A DNA stretch of 64,000 nt from Lojkania enalia. Lineage: Eukaryota; Ascomycota; Dothideomycetes; Pleosporales. Within the stretch, counting starts at the first letter, position 1. Each line of letters starts with the position of its first letter. The notes below the pieces were generated by a model. That model did not search any database and was not told where the DNA came from. It saw only the letters and a program-made list of their open reading frames with translations. The translations under genes and the position numbers were made by a program. Below are positions 12,174-23,316 of the stretch, in pieces. The stretch lies in assembly GCA_010094045.1 (NCBI GenBank), contig ML986640.1:187469-251468 (forward strand), in the 5' to 3' direction.

Positions 12174-14104
12174 TTAAGCCGATCCTGCGGCCTTGACCAG
12201 CTCGGCGACTTTACGGGCAAGATCATCAGCTTCGCCTCTCGTGGCGGCTTCGGCGTATACTCTGACAGCGTCCTCTGTGCCGCTCGCCCTGGCAAAAGAA
12301 CGTCCTTGGCGAACCTTCTGGACCTCTGCGTCGATAGACTTCTGGAGACCATCAGGCTTGACGAGCTTCCTCTCGGCGTCGGTGGTCTGGAAAATCTTTC
12401 GGTCGGCAACGATAACCTTTAGGAGGCGGTTTGGAAGGTCAGTATAAGTAGACAACCACTCTTGAGCGCCCCAGCTCTTGTGCGCCAATACAACTTCTAC
12501 AAGCAAAAAATCAGAAAGCGCATCACCAACAGCCTGGTTGATAAGATCGATGACGGCACGAAGGACATCCAATGCATCCTTTTGGCCAGGGGAACGTGGC
12601 TCATATTTAGCAATTGTGTCAAGTGTGTCTGGGGAGAAAATAACAGTTCCGTGACCGTTGGCCTCGAAGTATACCCCGACGTCCAGCTTCTCAGCTGCAT
12701 GGTGGAGGTATTTCACTCCCGTTGGGGTACAGTCAACCTTGAGTTTGAGGGTCTTTTCGACATACTCGGTCGCTGCGCCGTTGGCATATGCGGTTTGGAC
12801 CACACCAATTGTGACCTTGTCAGCGAGCCCGGACTGGCGTACCAAGTCCCCAAGGAAAGAAGCAACCAGAGTGGCGATTCGATCGCCGTCCAGGAGATGG
12901 AACATATTGTTTGAATCTTTGAAATAGTAGACCACTCGATCAGCATCACCGTCTAGTGAGCAGCAACGATCACCAGGTCCGGCCTTCGAGCTTGGAGGAG
13001 CCCTTTGGTTCGTCTTGACGAAGTCTGCACCGCACTAGCTCATACCTTAGTTAAGCGTGCGCGTGGATGAAAGATGAAGTCGGAACATTTCCCTTACCTC
13101 AACATTGAGACTCTCTGGTTTGATGACATTGTCGTTGACTACAAAGATCTCCAGTGCCTCCTCTTTTGGTGGAAGATGCTTAATTAACTCGGCTAGCTTT
13201 GGGCCTCCAACGCCATTGGCGCAATCAACCGTCAAGCTGCCGGATGGCTTCTTTCCGCGAAGAGCATTCTTGAATGCCGCGCCGAACTTCTCATAATAAC
13301 CCTTCTCCGTAGGCGTACCATACGCATCTGGAGTGCCCTCAGTGTTGAGGCATCGCACCATGTAGTGAAGCTGAGGAGTCGTCAAGAAGCCGTAGTCTTT
13401 GACTTCGGCTCCAGCACCCTTGGTTAGCCCATCAAGGAAAGCAGCAAGAAGTCGCGCGCCTGATGCTCGTGTATCCCTAGCCACAACCGCGCGAGCTGGA
13501 GAACTCAGATCGATTCGATACTTCTCTGCAATCTCTTGATAATATTGAGAGACTTCCTCGGGGGTTTGCTTATTCGAAATGGCAGTTGCGAGGATCTCCC
13601 ACTCCTCCTGTGGTCATCGGTCAAAATTGGCATCAGCGAAGAGAAAAGGGTTCAAGAGGGTTATTATCATACTTGAAGCATATTTCCCTTGCATAAATTT
13701 AGTAGAAGCTCTTATCACGAGGGTTTGGAGGCTCACCATGGGTTCCACAATCTTCACACCGTTGTCTTCAGGGGGGTTGTGGGATGCAGTAATCATGACT
13801 CCGACCCATTTGCCTTTGAGAGCACGGGATCGGAGAGCTGCAATGAGGCCGCATCGTGCCATAACCGAGTCAAGAACCTCGCTGTTTCTATCAGCCTGAT
13901 TCCTGCGCATTATTGAACGTAACGTTTAAGCGCTTGTTCTTTTCGGAGGCCTTACGATTTCGTCCGGAACTAGAGACGGCAAAGTCAGTCTAGATTGCTG
14001 ATATCCCCATCAACATGCGTACTCACACCTGCAGTACCATATTGATATACAAGACCCTCGGGAGTAGGGTGTCTCGACATTGCCTCAGCAACTGGGTCAG
14101 CCAT
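12174..14104 (-). CDS. AGM1: Phosphoacetylglucosamine mutase (AGM1/PCM1)
   Basis: Converts GlcNAc-6-phosphate to GlcNAc-1-phosphate in cytosolic UDP-GlcNAc synthesis, feeding chitin, N-glycans and GPI anchors. Six exons: 14104-14027, 13969-13956 (14 nt), 13902-13737, 13687-13673 (15 nt), 13607-13098 and 13034-12174, 547 aa, the normal length. Motifs in order: YGTAGFRTKS at the N-terminus, assembled over the first three exons; the active-site phosphoserine loop [14 protein letters not shown]; microexon residues GNMLQ joined to [17 protein letters not shown]; the metal-binding LDGDADR; the sugar-binding EANGHGTV; and the phosphate-binding [15 protein letters not shown] near the C-terminus. The start at 14104 gives [18 protein letters not shown]. 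The two microexons are required to keep the frame and the family consensus; without them the open frames look broken. Confidence 0.94.
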
Positions 14105-15295
14105 AGTGGCAATCGGCTAGCGGTTCTTCGCAATTGGAGGCAGGGCGAGTAGTCTAGGAAAGTCTAAGTATGGAAGTTCGTCGTATTGCACTATTCGAGC
14201 GATAAAAGTAGGCTGGGAGAAAGAACATCAGCTCGCGGCGGGGATGAAGACGATTTTGTACCTGCACAAGCAGAGCCTCAGTCCACCCCTCATTACAGCA
14301 CGCGTCAGGTAGGGCTGATGTGAGCACATCCCACGCTTTAGCCTCTTTCGATTACGCCACATGCTCACGTACCAGGTTCAGCTCTAGCTTGGCTTCAGCT
14401 CGAAATTGAATATTTGCACCTCGTCTTGTTGTTGAAATTACAACGCGGAGGACAAGTTTGGTCAATCGGCGATGTTTTCGGGGTTATAAAGTCTCTGACT
14501 GGTCCTACCTTCCACTAGCCATGCAGGCATGTTCTTGAGGGGTTAGTTGCTCCACCTCTGCTAAAGAAACTACATACCTTTCTTACACCGCTCAATCCTC
14601 CGAGGGAACGACCTGTTCTATTAATGCAAGGCACGTAGGCCCAACACCGGGATCTCCTCTTTACCCCGCGCTTGGGGCGGGACTGACTAGATATTTCCGG
14701 AGGATTCCTAGCCTAGATCATTTTAATTAGGTAGCGAATTGCGTCACAAAACAGTTCTATATACCCGCCTGACCATACTATACAGACAGAATCTTCCGAC
14801 GGATTGCCTAGCATTTAAGGCGGTGGATCGCTTAGGAGGCGGGTTTTAGCAAACACGTTAATTCGTCAAACGAAGAAGGATATCCGAGCAGCTAGACGTC
14901 AGAAACAGACGACCTAGGCCTCTTGTCTTTTTTCCGATCCTAACTAACCCTAACTGTGGCTACTAGATCTTTGAGGCGCGTGGGTGAGTATGCGGGTTAT
15001 GATTCCAGAACACACCTTGACGACAGTGGATAGATGTGTGCGAGATAAACACTACAATGCATATCTTCTATTTCTATCTAGAGCCGAAATTTATCCTAGA
15101 GACATTGCCATAGAAAATGATGAATTGTAGATACTCTATCTAATTTGATCTCAACGACGCTACACTCAAGCACGTGATTGCGAATACACCGTTTTCGCGA
15201 CGCTTGGCGTTCTCGAGAATTGTCGAGCAGCGACTTCGTCTCGAACAATCACCTCGCAACGCCAATTGCCCACCACCCACCTCCACCCACCCAAA
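14105..15295. other. Intergenic between divergent AGM1 and MRPL28
   Basis: About 1.2 kb without a supported gene. It holds the promoters of both divergently transcribed neighbours. A CCTAACTAACCCTAACTG string near 14938 is only two telomere-like repeats. AGCCT/CCTAG-rich sequence at 14690-14860 gives no clear element ends. Confidence 0.5.
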
Positions 15296-15954
15296 ATGAA
15301 CCTCTCCACGCTCAGGCCCGCCTTCTGGAGCCTCGCTCCTTCCCAATATCGAATACCAACCGCCCTATCCAAACCCACACAACCACTCCTAAAGCTCGCC
15401 TCCCAATCCTCCCCCTTCTCCTCAACCCAAAACCTGCAACGCCGCAAAAAAGGCAAAAAGGTCATCCTCGATGCACGGATAAGTACGTCTCCTTACCCAG
15501 TTCTCTGCCTCAAGATCTATGAAACTTCGAACTAACAAGAAGGAAAGCCGCGATCCGATACCACCTCACGCACCCGCTAACCCCCCGCCCCCTCCGCTTC
15601 TCCCGCACCCGCTTCCTCCGCCACTGGACCATCCACCGGGCCTGGATGCTTTTCCTGCGTAAGCGGCGCTGGGCCGAAGAGCGAGAGCTAGAGCGCCAAT
15701 ACATGTCGATGCGCGCCGCGTGCGAGGCCCTGCGGCTGCTGGACGAGAACGGGAATGCAGTGCCCGCAGAAGAGGCCGGAGCGTTTGGACCCGATGCCGG
15801 GAAGTTGGGGCCTAGGGGCAAGGAGGTGGGGAGGTTGTATAGGCAGGCGATGACGAAGAAAGGGATTTGGGAGCATGGCGTGCCGATTGAGTATGCGAGG
15901 ATTCAGACGGATTTTCCAGGGAGGGAAGGCTGGAATCACGGGTGGACGAGGTGA
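15296..15954 (+). CDS. MRPL28: Mitochondrial large-subunit ribosomal protein mL40 (MRPL28)
   Basis: Structural protein of the mitochondrial 54S subunit. Two exons: 15296-15482 and 15548-15954, 197 aa. The first 50 or so residues are Ser/Leu/Pro-rich with basic residues and few acidic ones, fitting a mitochondrial presequence, followed by RRKKGKK. The mature part carries ITAIRYHLTHPLTPRPLRFS, HWTIHRAWMLF and the C-terminal PIEYARIQTDFPGREGWNH, which I recognise as the fungal MRP-L28 signature. The acceptor AAAG at 15547 is selected because it is the one that keeps RITAIRYHL in frame. Identification is from remembered family motifs. Confidence 0.85.
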
Positions 15955-16609
15955 GGGTCTAATATCGGAGTTCGATGGTTAAATGATACATGTTAGAAGT
16001 GGGAGGGCCTCTAGCAATGGCATAATATTTCTGATTTTAGTGGAGAAGACGTTACTATGCAAAAGAGGATGGATGTGCCCTTCACATGTTTATTGCATCA
16101 TACTGTACGAGTTTAGGAGCTGTGCCAAAAGATGTATTATTGCAATAATTGCTCGAGTGCGTTGCAACGATATCTCGTGCTAATTAACGCTCACCATGCG
16201 TGCAAATCATCCATTGCAAATGCCTGCAGTCTAACAAGTCTCAGCCTTCCTCCCCACCAGGCCCAGAAGACGAACCTAAAGAAACAAATGCGAGCCTCAA
16301 TAAATGAACGTAAAGGACGATAATCATCATCCATCCATTAAGTCCCAAACCATTCACATGCCTAGAAGACATTGGTGCAATATGTCCATTAGAACCAAAA
16401 CCCCGCCGATTCATCTTCCCGATAGCCGCTTTTCTGCCTCGAAAGCCCACGCAATAAAAGATGGAACAAAATAGGAGCAATGAAGTGGCAGAAATGCTGC
16501 CGTGGAAGAGCAAGCCGCTTGCAACGCCTAGCACAAGGGTAACGCAAGATCAAAAGAACACGTAGAAAAATCCGTTAAACACCGCCCAATGCACGATTGA
16601 AAAGTCGCT
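15955..16609. other. Convergent 3' flanks of MRPL28 and RHO2
   Basis: About 650 bp between the two stop codons. Nothing coding is seen; it should hold both 3' UTRs and polyadenylation sites. Confidence 0.5.
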
Positions 16610-17763
16610 TCACAAAATGACACAACAGCCCGGGGTCTTGTCCTTGTCTACTGAGAGAAGGGCTGCACGGGTAGCAGCTTCGAACACGTCGTCCACGCCG
16701 TCTCCGGTCAAGGAGGAGCATTCGAGGTATTTACGGGCGCCAATCATCTCCTTCATATCATTTCCGGCCTTGGTAGTCGTGAATTTTAGGCTCTTCTTCC
16801 GCATTTCTTCCTGGGCGAGAGGGTCATCGCGAAGATCTTTTTTCAGGCCAACCAATATAATCGGAACACCTGGACACCTTTCCCGAGCCTCTTCCGCCCA
16901 CTTATGTTTCACGTTCTCAAGCGAGTCTGGCGAGTCAACCGAGAAGCCAATGAGGATCACATGGGCCTTGGAATATGCGAGTGGCCGTAGTCGCTCGTAA
17001 TCCTCTTGTCCTGCCGTGTCCCATAACGCTAGCTGAACCGACTTGCCGTCTACTCTACAGTCTGTGACGTAGTTCTCGAATACTGTAGGCACGTAACGCT
17101 AAAAACGGAGTTAATTCTGCACCCTGAGTTATGACGGAAGCTGAAGACCCACCGTCGGAAAGTATCCAAGGGTGAAAACACTCAGAAGACTAGTCTTGCC
17201 GCATGCACCATCGCCAATTATGACCAACTTCCTGTAATCGGTACGATCAGCATTCCGTACGAACGACTATATACTTCAAATAGTCGCTTGTCGGAAGGAC
17301 TATCGCGATCCGGCCACAGACCAGTGCAATTTAGGAAAAGATTGTACAGACACTGAGGCTGAGTAGGAATATTGGTAGCGGAATGGGTCAAAGTGAATCC
17401 GAGACGAGAAAAAGTGGGCATGGGAGCCATGCGCGATGACCCTATTTTTAGACAAGGGTGTCGGATCGAGAACACCAATGCAGGTTATCGCGCATACCAG
17501 GGTAATTGGCGACTCCCAAATTCTTGGTGCAGATCGTGTATTAGGGAATGAGGAGAAATACGTGAATGATGCGAGAAATAGCGGAGAGGGGAAGACAAAA
17601 GGGAATGTAGAATTGTGAGATTGCTTTTACGGACAGCAGGGATAATGAACCAATCAAAAACAAGGGTACTGACGGGGTAGGATGCCGAAAACTGATATCA
17701 TACGATGAAATAGTAAGAAATGGCAACGCACCTTCGCATCACAGGCTCCCCGTTCTGTGCCAT
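16610..17763 (-). CDS. RHO2: Rho2-type small GTPase
   Basis: Membrane-anchored molecular switch in cell-wall integrity and alpha-glucan signalling in fungi. Exons 17763-17732, 17231-17153 and 17098-16610, 199 aa. G1 P-loop GDGACGKT (residues 17-24); switch [10 protein letters not shown]3 [18 protein letters not shown]-equivalent [11 protein letters not shown]. The base-recognition loop [10 protein letters not shown] has the K-K-D form seen in Rho2 rather than NKxD. The C-terminus GCCVIL gives a CAAX box with prenylated Cys196 ending in Leu (geranylgeranyl type); the adjacent Cys195 could be palmitoylated. The GYFPTRYVPT and [12 protein letters not shown] context matches Rho2 rather than Rho1, Rho3 or Cdc42. 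The first intron is long (500 nt) for this genome. The first exon encodes only [10 protein letters not shown] plus two nucleotides. Confidence 0.92.
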
Positions 17764-18733
17764 TGTATAGGAAAGGTTGTGCGGCAACAGTAATAATCGC
17801 AAGGACGACAAGAGGGGTTCGGTGGCGGAATAAGCTCAGGCTACAGGCCAACCGGTGCGGCGCGGAATCGCTGTGCCTTTAAAGAGAGTGCGCTCTCGGT
17901 CGTTCGATGTGATAGTGCAGTGCAATTGAGGTCGTGGGGAGACGTCAGCCTCGAAAACGGGTCGATTTGCACGGGGTTATTTCGGCGTAAGGTTACCGGC
18001 GAAACCAGAAGATAGCCGTCTTTGGGAATAATCTATGTATGTGTCTCGTACAGGCGAAGGGAGGACGGTCAACAATGGAGTTTATAAGCGGCCGGGGAGC
18101 TCGGGCGAGCGCGGGCGAGTGCAGGCGAGCGCAGGACAGCGGCGGGACGGCTGGGAGAGGGGAACGAAGTGGGTATGGCGAGCAAGGCAGCGCCGTGGAG
18201 TGACCGACAGGCGGGTATGTGACTGCTCCGCAACGGGAGGACGGCAGACGCAGGCTGCAGGAGAGGGCGGCGTGCGAGAGAGAGGGTGTGTTCCACGGGG
18301 GGATTGTTGAGGTGGTGATAGACGGCGAGCGAGAATGGAGAGCTTGGTCAGTCGGGCTATGCTTGCCCAGGTGCGGCGGCAAATTCCGTGCTCGAGACGC
18401 TAGCACCTTGATTGATTCCGCCAACATACTACCACAGAGCCTCCCCGACCCGCCAGGAACCCCCCAACGACGACCCTTCTCCGGCCTGATCGAGCACCCG
18501 AAGACGCCGTTGCACACTCCCGCAGTCTCTGCCCGGATCGTGCGGAGATTGCCAGCCGCTTCCCTTCACTGTACGTACCAGTCCGTGGAGGGGCCCATAC
18601 CTTCACTTTTCGTTGCCCGGCCAGACCTGCGATACATTGCACCGCACGCTCTGCGACAAGCCTGACCTCCTCTTACAACAACGACTAATATTGCTAACCT
18701 AGTGTCCCTTCATCCAGCACCACACTCGGTCCC
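17764..18733. promoter_or_regulatory. Shared divergent promoter region of RHO2 and NST1
   Basis: About 970 bp between the divergent starts, GC-rich around 18080-18300 with purine-rich stretches. Open frames here have no domain content and are probably leader sequence. An intron-like acceptor (CTAACCTAG near 18703) lies just before the NST1 start, so a 5' UTR intron is possible. Confidence 0.45.
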
Positions 18734-21700
18734 ATGGCCCAAGGCATGAAAGCACCCGCCGCATCAACGGCCGCTCTCAACGGTTCCACGAGCGCACATC
18801 CCCCGGCACCTGCGGGTGTTAACCGGAAGAAGCAGAAGCGGCGAGAGAAGCAGGCCGCGAAGCAGGCCGCCGAGGCACAGAAGCAGGCTGCGATTACGAA
18901 AAATGGTCACCCCGCGCACCCACCGAGCTCGGCGAATCACACTCTTGCCTCATCGGGCCAATCCGCGCCGCAGTACGCACACCCGGAATATGAAGAGGCC
19001 ATTCACTATGACGAAGAGGGGGATTTCTACTCAGATGAGGAGGGAGCCCACTACGATCAGCCGTACGGAACAAATGGCCACTATCAGGAGGCCTATGTCG
19101 GGGCTACGGTAGAGGGTGGCGCGAGCAAAAAGTCCAAAAAGAAAAAGAAGGGCAGCTCCGGAGCTCAACAGCCTGCATATCATCCAGCTATGGCACCGCG
19201 CCATCCACCGTCCCAATCCGCTACTCCGCAACCGACGTCTCTCGACTTGACAGGCCGGTCCAAGCCGAAAGATAAGATATGGAATACGACTATGAATGAG
19301 GAGCGAGAGCGCATTCGGGAGTTCTGGTTGTCTCTCGGCGAAGACGAACGCAAATCCCTCGTTAAGATCGAGAAGGAAGCTGTTTTGCGAAAAATGAAGG
19401 AACAGCAAAAGCATTCGTGTAGTTGCACGGTATGTGGACGAAAGCGGACCGCCATCGAAGAAGAACTAGAGGTTCTGTATGATGCATATTATGAGGAGTT
19501 GGAGCAGTATGCCAACCATCGCCAGGATGTTAGCACGATTCTCCCACCTAGTAATTATGCGCATACTCGCCCGAGCGTGCCTCCACGAAATTACATACAT
19601 GACGCCCATGGACACGCTGACGATGCTTATGGCGATGACCCGGAAGGGGATGAAGAGGATGATTATTCACATAGTGAGGACGAGTATGAATATAGTTCTG
19701 AAGAGCCTAGCTTACACCCCCACGAAACAGAATTCCTCCAGTTCGGCAGCAGTCTGCAAGTTAAAGGTATTCCACCTCTTTTTTTACCATCTCTGCACGC
19801 GACGCCGAGATACGACCACTTTCATAGTGAGCCGCTAATTCTAGCGCGAGCCCCATGCTTTTCATATGACCTAAAAACTGACAATTTCTCTAGGTGGAAT
19901 TCTGACAGTGGCTGATGATTTACTCAAAAACGATGGCAAGAAATTCATTGAAATGATGGAGCAGCTTGCGGAACGTCGAATGCAGAGGGAGGAAGAGGCG
20001 CAATATGCATCCCACCCAAGCATGTACTCCAAGTCTCACGGTTCGCACAATCACGGTGCACCGCTAGAGGACGACGATTTTGATGATGAAGAAGATGATG
20101 AGGAAGGATACGAGGATGGGGACTATGAAGACGACGAGGAAGATGAGGATGTGTGTATTCTACTTCTACAGACTCAAATATGGCTGACGTCTTCCTACAG
20201 GACACTATGACAGAAGAACAGCGCATGGAGGAAGGTAGGCGAATGTTCCAAATATTTGCCGCTCGAATGTTTGAGCAACGGGTCCTTCAGGCCTACCGAG
20301 AAAAGGTCGCCGCCGAACGCCAACAGAGACTCCTCGAGGAACTGGCAGAGGAGGACGAGAAGAAAGACCAAAAGGAGGCAAAGAAGGCAAAAGAAGCTCA
20401 GAAGCGCAAGGAAAAGAAAGAGAAGCAAAAGCAGGCCAAGGCTGAAGAAAGGGCACGGAAAGATGCTGAGAAAGCCGCACAGGAAGCAGAAGCTAAAGCC
20501 GCCGAAGAAAAGCGCCAGGAGGAACAGCGAAAGAAGAAGGAGGAGCAGCGGAAGAAGAAGGAATTAGAGCGCAAGGCTCAGGAGGAAGAGCGGCACCGAA
20601 AGGAAGCCGAGCGGCTCAAGCGACAGCAGGAGGAACGTGAGCGCCAGCAAGAGCTTGAAAGGAAAGCCCGCGAACAGAAAGCCCAAGAAAAGAAAGCTAG
20701 AGAAGAGGCAAAGCGAAAGGAACGAGAGGAACGTGAAACCAGAGAAAAAGAGGCTCGTGAGAAGAAGGCTCAGGAAGACAAGGAGCGGAGAGAGCGTGAT
20801 GCTAAGGCCAAAGCTGAGCGAGAGCGCTCTCGCAAAGAAGAGCCATCAGCTCAGACCGTCGCGTCCATGGCGAAGAAGCCTTCTCAGCCAGCAGTCCCTG
20901 TTGCGCTTCCTCCTGGCTTGCTGAAACAGTCGTCTTCAACCGGATTCCCCTCGCCACATGTTACACCGGCTGTTCCGAAGGCACCAACTCCCAATCGCCC
21001 TCGGCAGAGCTCGCAACAAGGTTCGCATGGCTCCTCGCCTAGCACTTCACAAGCTGCTCCTGGCACGAGCAAGTCGATGTCGCCCTCGTCGCAAATTCAA
21101 AATCCGGCAATGCCGAAGTCCATTTTAACGAAGCCGCCGACTTCACAACAACAGACACCTATGCATCACCCCCAGCCTACATCGCCAATGCTTCCAATGG
21201 GACCTCCACCGGGTACGGGGCCTGCAGGAATGGGAATAAGCAACCTGCCACCAGGACTGAATGGATTTCCGCATGCCCAAGCGCCAATGATGCCCAGTAT
21301 GATGGGTCGCGCCCTTGGCCAACATATGCCTATGTTCTCTCCGCAACCCGGATCGCAGAGTTATCGTCCGTTCCCGCCTCCTGGAATGCATGCACCAAAT
21401 CCTATGCCGATCGGGCGTGGTTTCCCGATGGATGGCCCTCCAGGCTTTCCCTCACCGATTCCAGGCTATGGCGGACCTACTCAGATGCCCGGTTTTGGCA
21501 TGGGCATGCCCTCCCACTCCCGGCAAACGTCTGGATCATTTGACAAACCAAATGTGGAATCACCGATAACTGCTCCCCAAGCTCAGCCAATTGCTAGGCC
21601 AGCGCCAATCCAACGCCCATCCAGTGTTAAACCCCAGGAGGAAAACAAGCGACCACAAGGTTCGGATATCGATGAACTTGCGAGTCATCTAGGCAGTAAA

Positions 21701-22372
21701 GCGTTACTAGATGATGCGGACGTTCTTCCAGAATTTCAGAACCAGCCACGTCGGACTAGCATACAAGCCCAAGGATCTCTCAGGGGTGCTCCGCTTGGGT
21801 TCGGGTTCCCGGATGCGCCTGTGCAGCCTAGAGCAGATTCATATGCACCTTTCGGTACGTCAACTAGCGCCCAAAGCGTCTGGGCAACACCTCCAATGCC
21901 ATTCCCCATTCCAGGAGCCCCGGGGTGGGGAAATTCGCCAACTTCTGGCCCTTTTAGCAATTCATTTTCCGCAATTGGAAGTCCTCGAGCAGGCGAACAT
22001 CGCATAGCATTCATTCGCCGGCTAGTGTGCTCTGCATGCAAGTCACTCACGCGACAGGCAGGTCCCGACGGGTACGTAGATGCGAACGAGATACAACATC
22101 AGGTTGATTCGATTCGGCATCCTGCTGAGCCTCCTGTTGGAGCCTCAGAGCTCAAGGAAGCTTGCGAGATCCTAGGCGACAATCTCAATGGCGGAGGCGC
22201 ACTAGAATTCAAAGAAACATCTTCAAATCCTGGCGTTCTGTCCGCCATCAAGTTCGTGGAGGACGCAGGGCCCCGGCCAACATTGGGTGAAATTGGCAGT
22301 CCTATTCCAGGCCACTCTGTACCTGTTGGAGGATTCGGCGGTAGGCCTTTCCATGGTCTCCCGAATTTCTGA
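18734..22372 (+). CDS. NST1: Stress response protein NST1
   Basis: NST1 is a cytoplasmic, low-complexity fungal protein linked in yeast to salt tolerance and RNA-processing bodies; the molecular role is not settled. Exons 18734-19766, 19894-20150 and 20201-22372, about 1153 aa, normal for the family. Order: Lys/Ala-rich N-terminus with [20 protein letters not shown]; a conserved block [20 protein letters not shown] followed by the Cys cluster [12 protein letters not shown]; acidic runs ([20 protein letters not shown]); conserved [20 protein letters not shown] at the exon 3 start; a charged coiled coil of about 200 residues (20330-20860); a Pro/Gly/Met-rich disordered region; and the conserved tail [17 protein letters not shown]. 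The second acceptor (CTACAG at 20200) is used because the nearer one (20171) brings in a stop. The end is at GLPNF-stop. Confidence 0.93.
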
Positions 22373-23316
22373 GTGATTGCATAGGAGTATTGTGTTCCAA
22401 TATCCCATTCTTCCCTTTTCACTATGGATTATATGAGCAGGTTGTCCTGGCTCATCCTCTGCTGCCCTCATGCCTGTTTCCTCTCAACACTTTTGGAAGG
22501 CATCTCCTGAAGTATCAGTAGATGCGACCCGCCTATGGAGTCGAAGAACTCTTAAGGTATGTTCTGTAGCTCCTAGATAGGGAGTGATTAGCTCTAAAAG
22601 GAATGAACTGTGTTCAAGAACACAATAATATATCTGACTTCCATCTTGCAACCGTGAAAAAAAAAAATTTCTTTTCGGTTTTTCCCTTTTTTTTTTTTTT
22701 TTTGAATAAACAGAACATGGTTGCAATTGTTTTCTGGCACGGAGCATCCCTGCAATAAACCGGTGAGTGAGGCCCTGCAGCTGCAGAATCTAAAGCTAAT
22801 CTAGATCACGAGAACCGGTCTACTAAGTGCTTACATCAAGGACTCTCTAATATACTGCTGGCACCTATCTCGTGTCTTCCTCTGTAGTTGCATAGCTATT
22901 GCCACCATGATTCGTCTGCATTGTTGCCAGCAGGTTTATGCAGGCCATGCCAACTCAGCTGCTGTTTAGCCTCACCTTTGGACCCATGCAAGTACGAGAC
23001 TAGCGTACTCGCGCTATTGCTTCTTCTAACGACATTCTCGCGACCAAGGCCACAGGCGACAAACTTCCTGGTATCTGCCTAGTACATTGGGCTTCCTTGG
23101 TTTTTGTATCGTAGCTGATACCTCATCTCTCAGTCTTTGCTGCCATTCCGCGTTATCACCGCCATCATCCGGACCTTTTAAGACGAACGCCCCGTGTGTA
23201 ACGCGGGCTGCGCACAAGGCCGCTAGGAATTTTTGAATATTGTACCATCTTATCCTAACCGTATGCCTACGACATAAGTGAAATTTTTAAACCTCTGCGC
23301 TTGGGGTTACTCCACT
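22373..23316. other. Intergenic between NST1 and the AAA ATPase gene
   Basis: About 940 bp. It contains an A run and a 17-T run near 22657-22703, probably in or just past the NST1 3' UTR, then the upstream region of the next gene. No coding content is supported. Confidence 0.5.

Noticed and set aside
14930..14960. CCTAACTAACCCTAACTG as an internal telomere repeat
   Set aside because: Only about two imperfect units; chance is sufficient.
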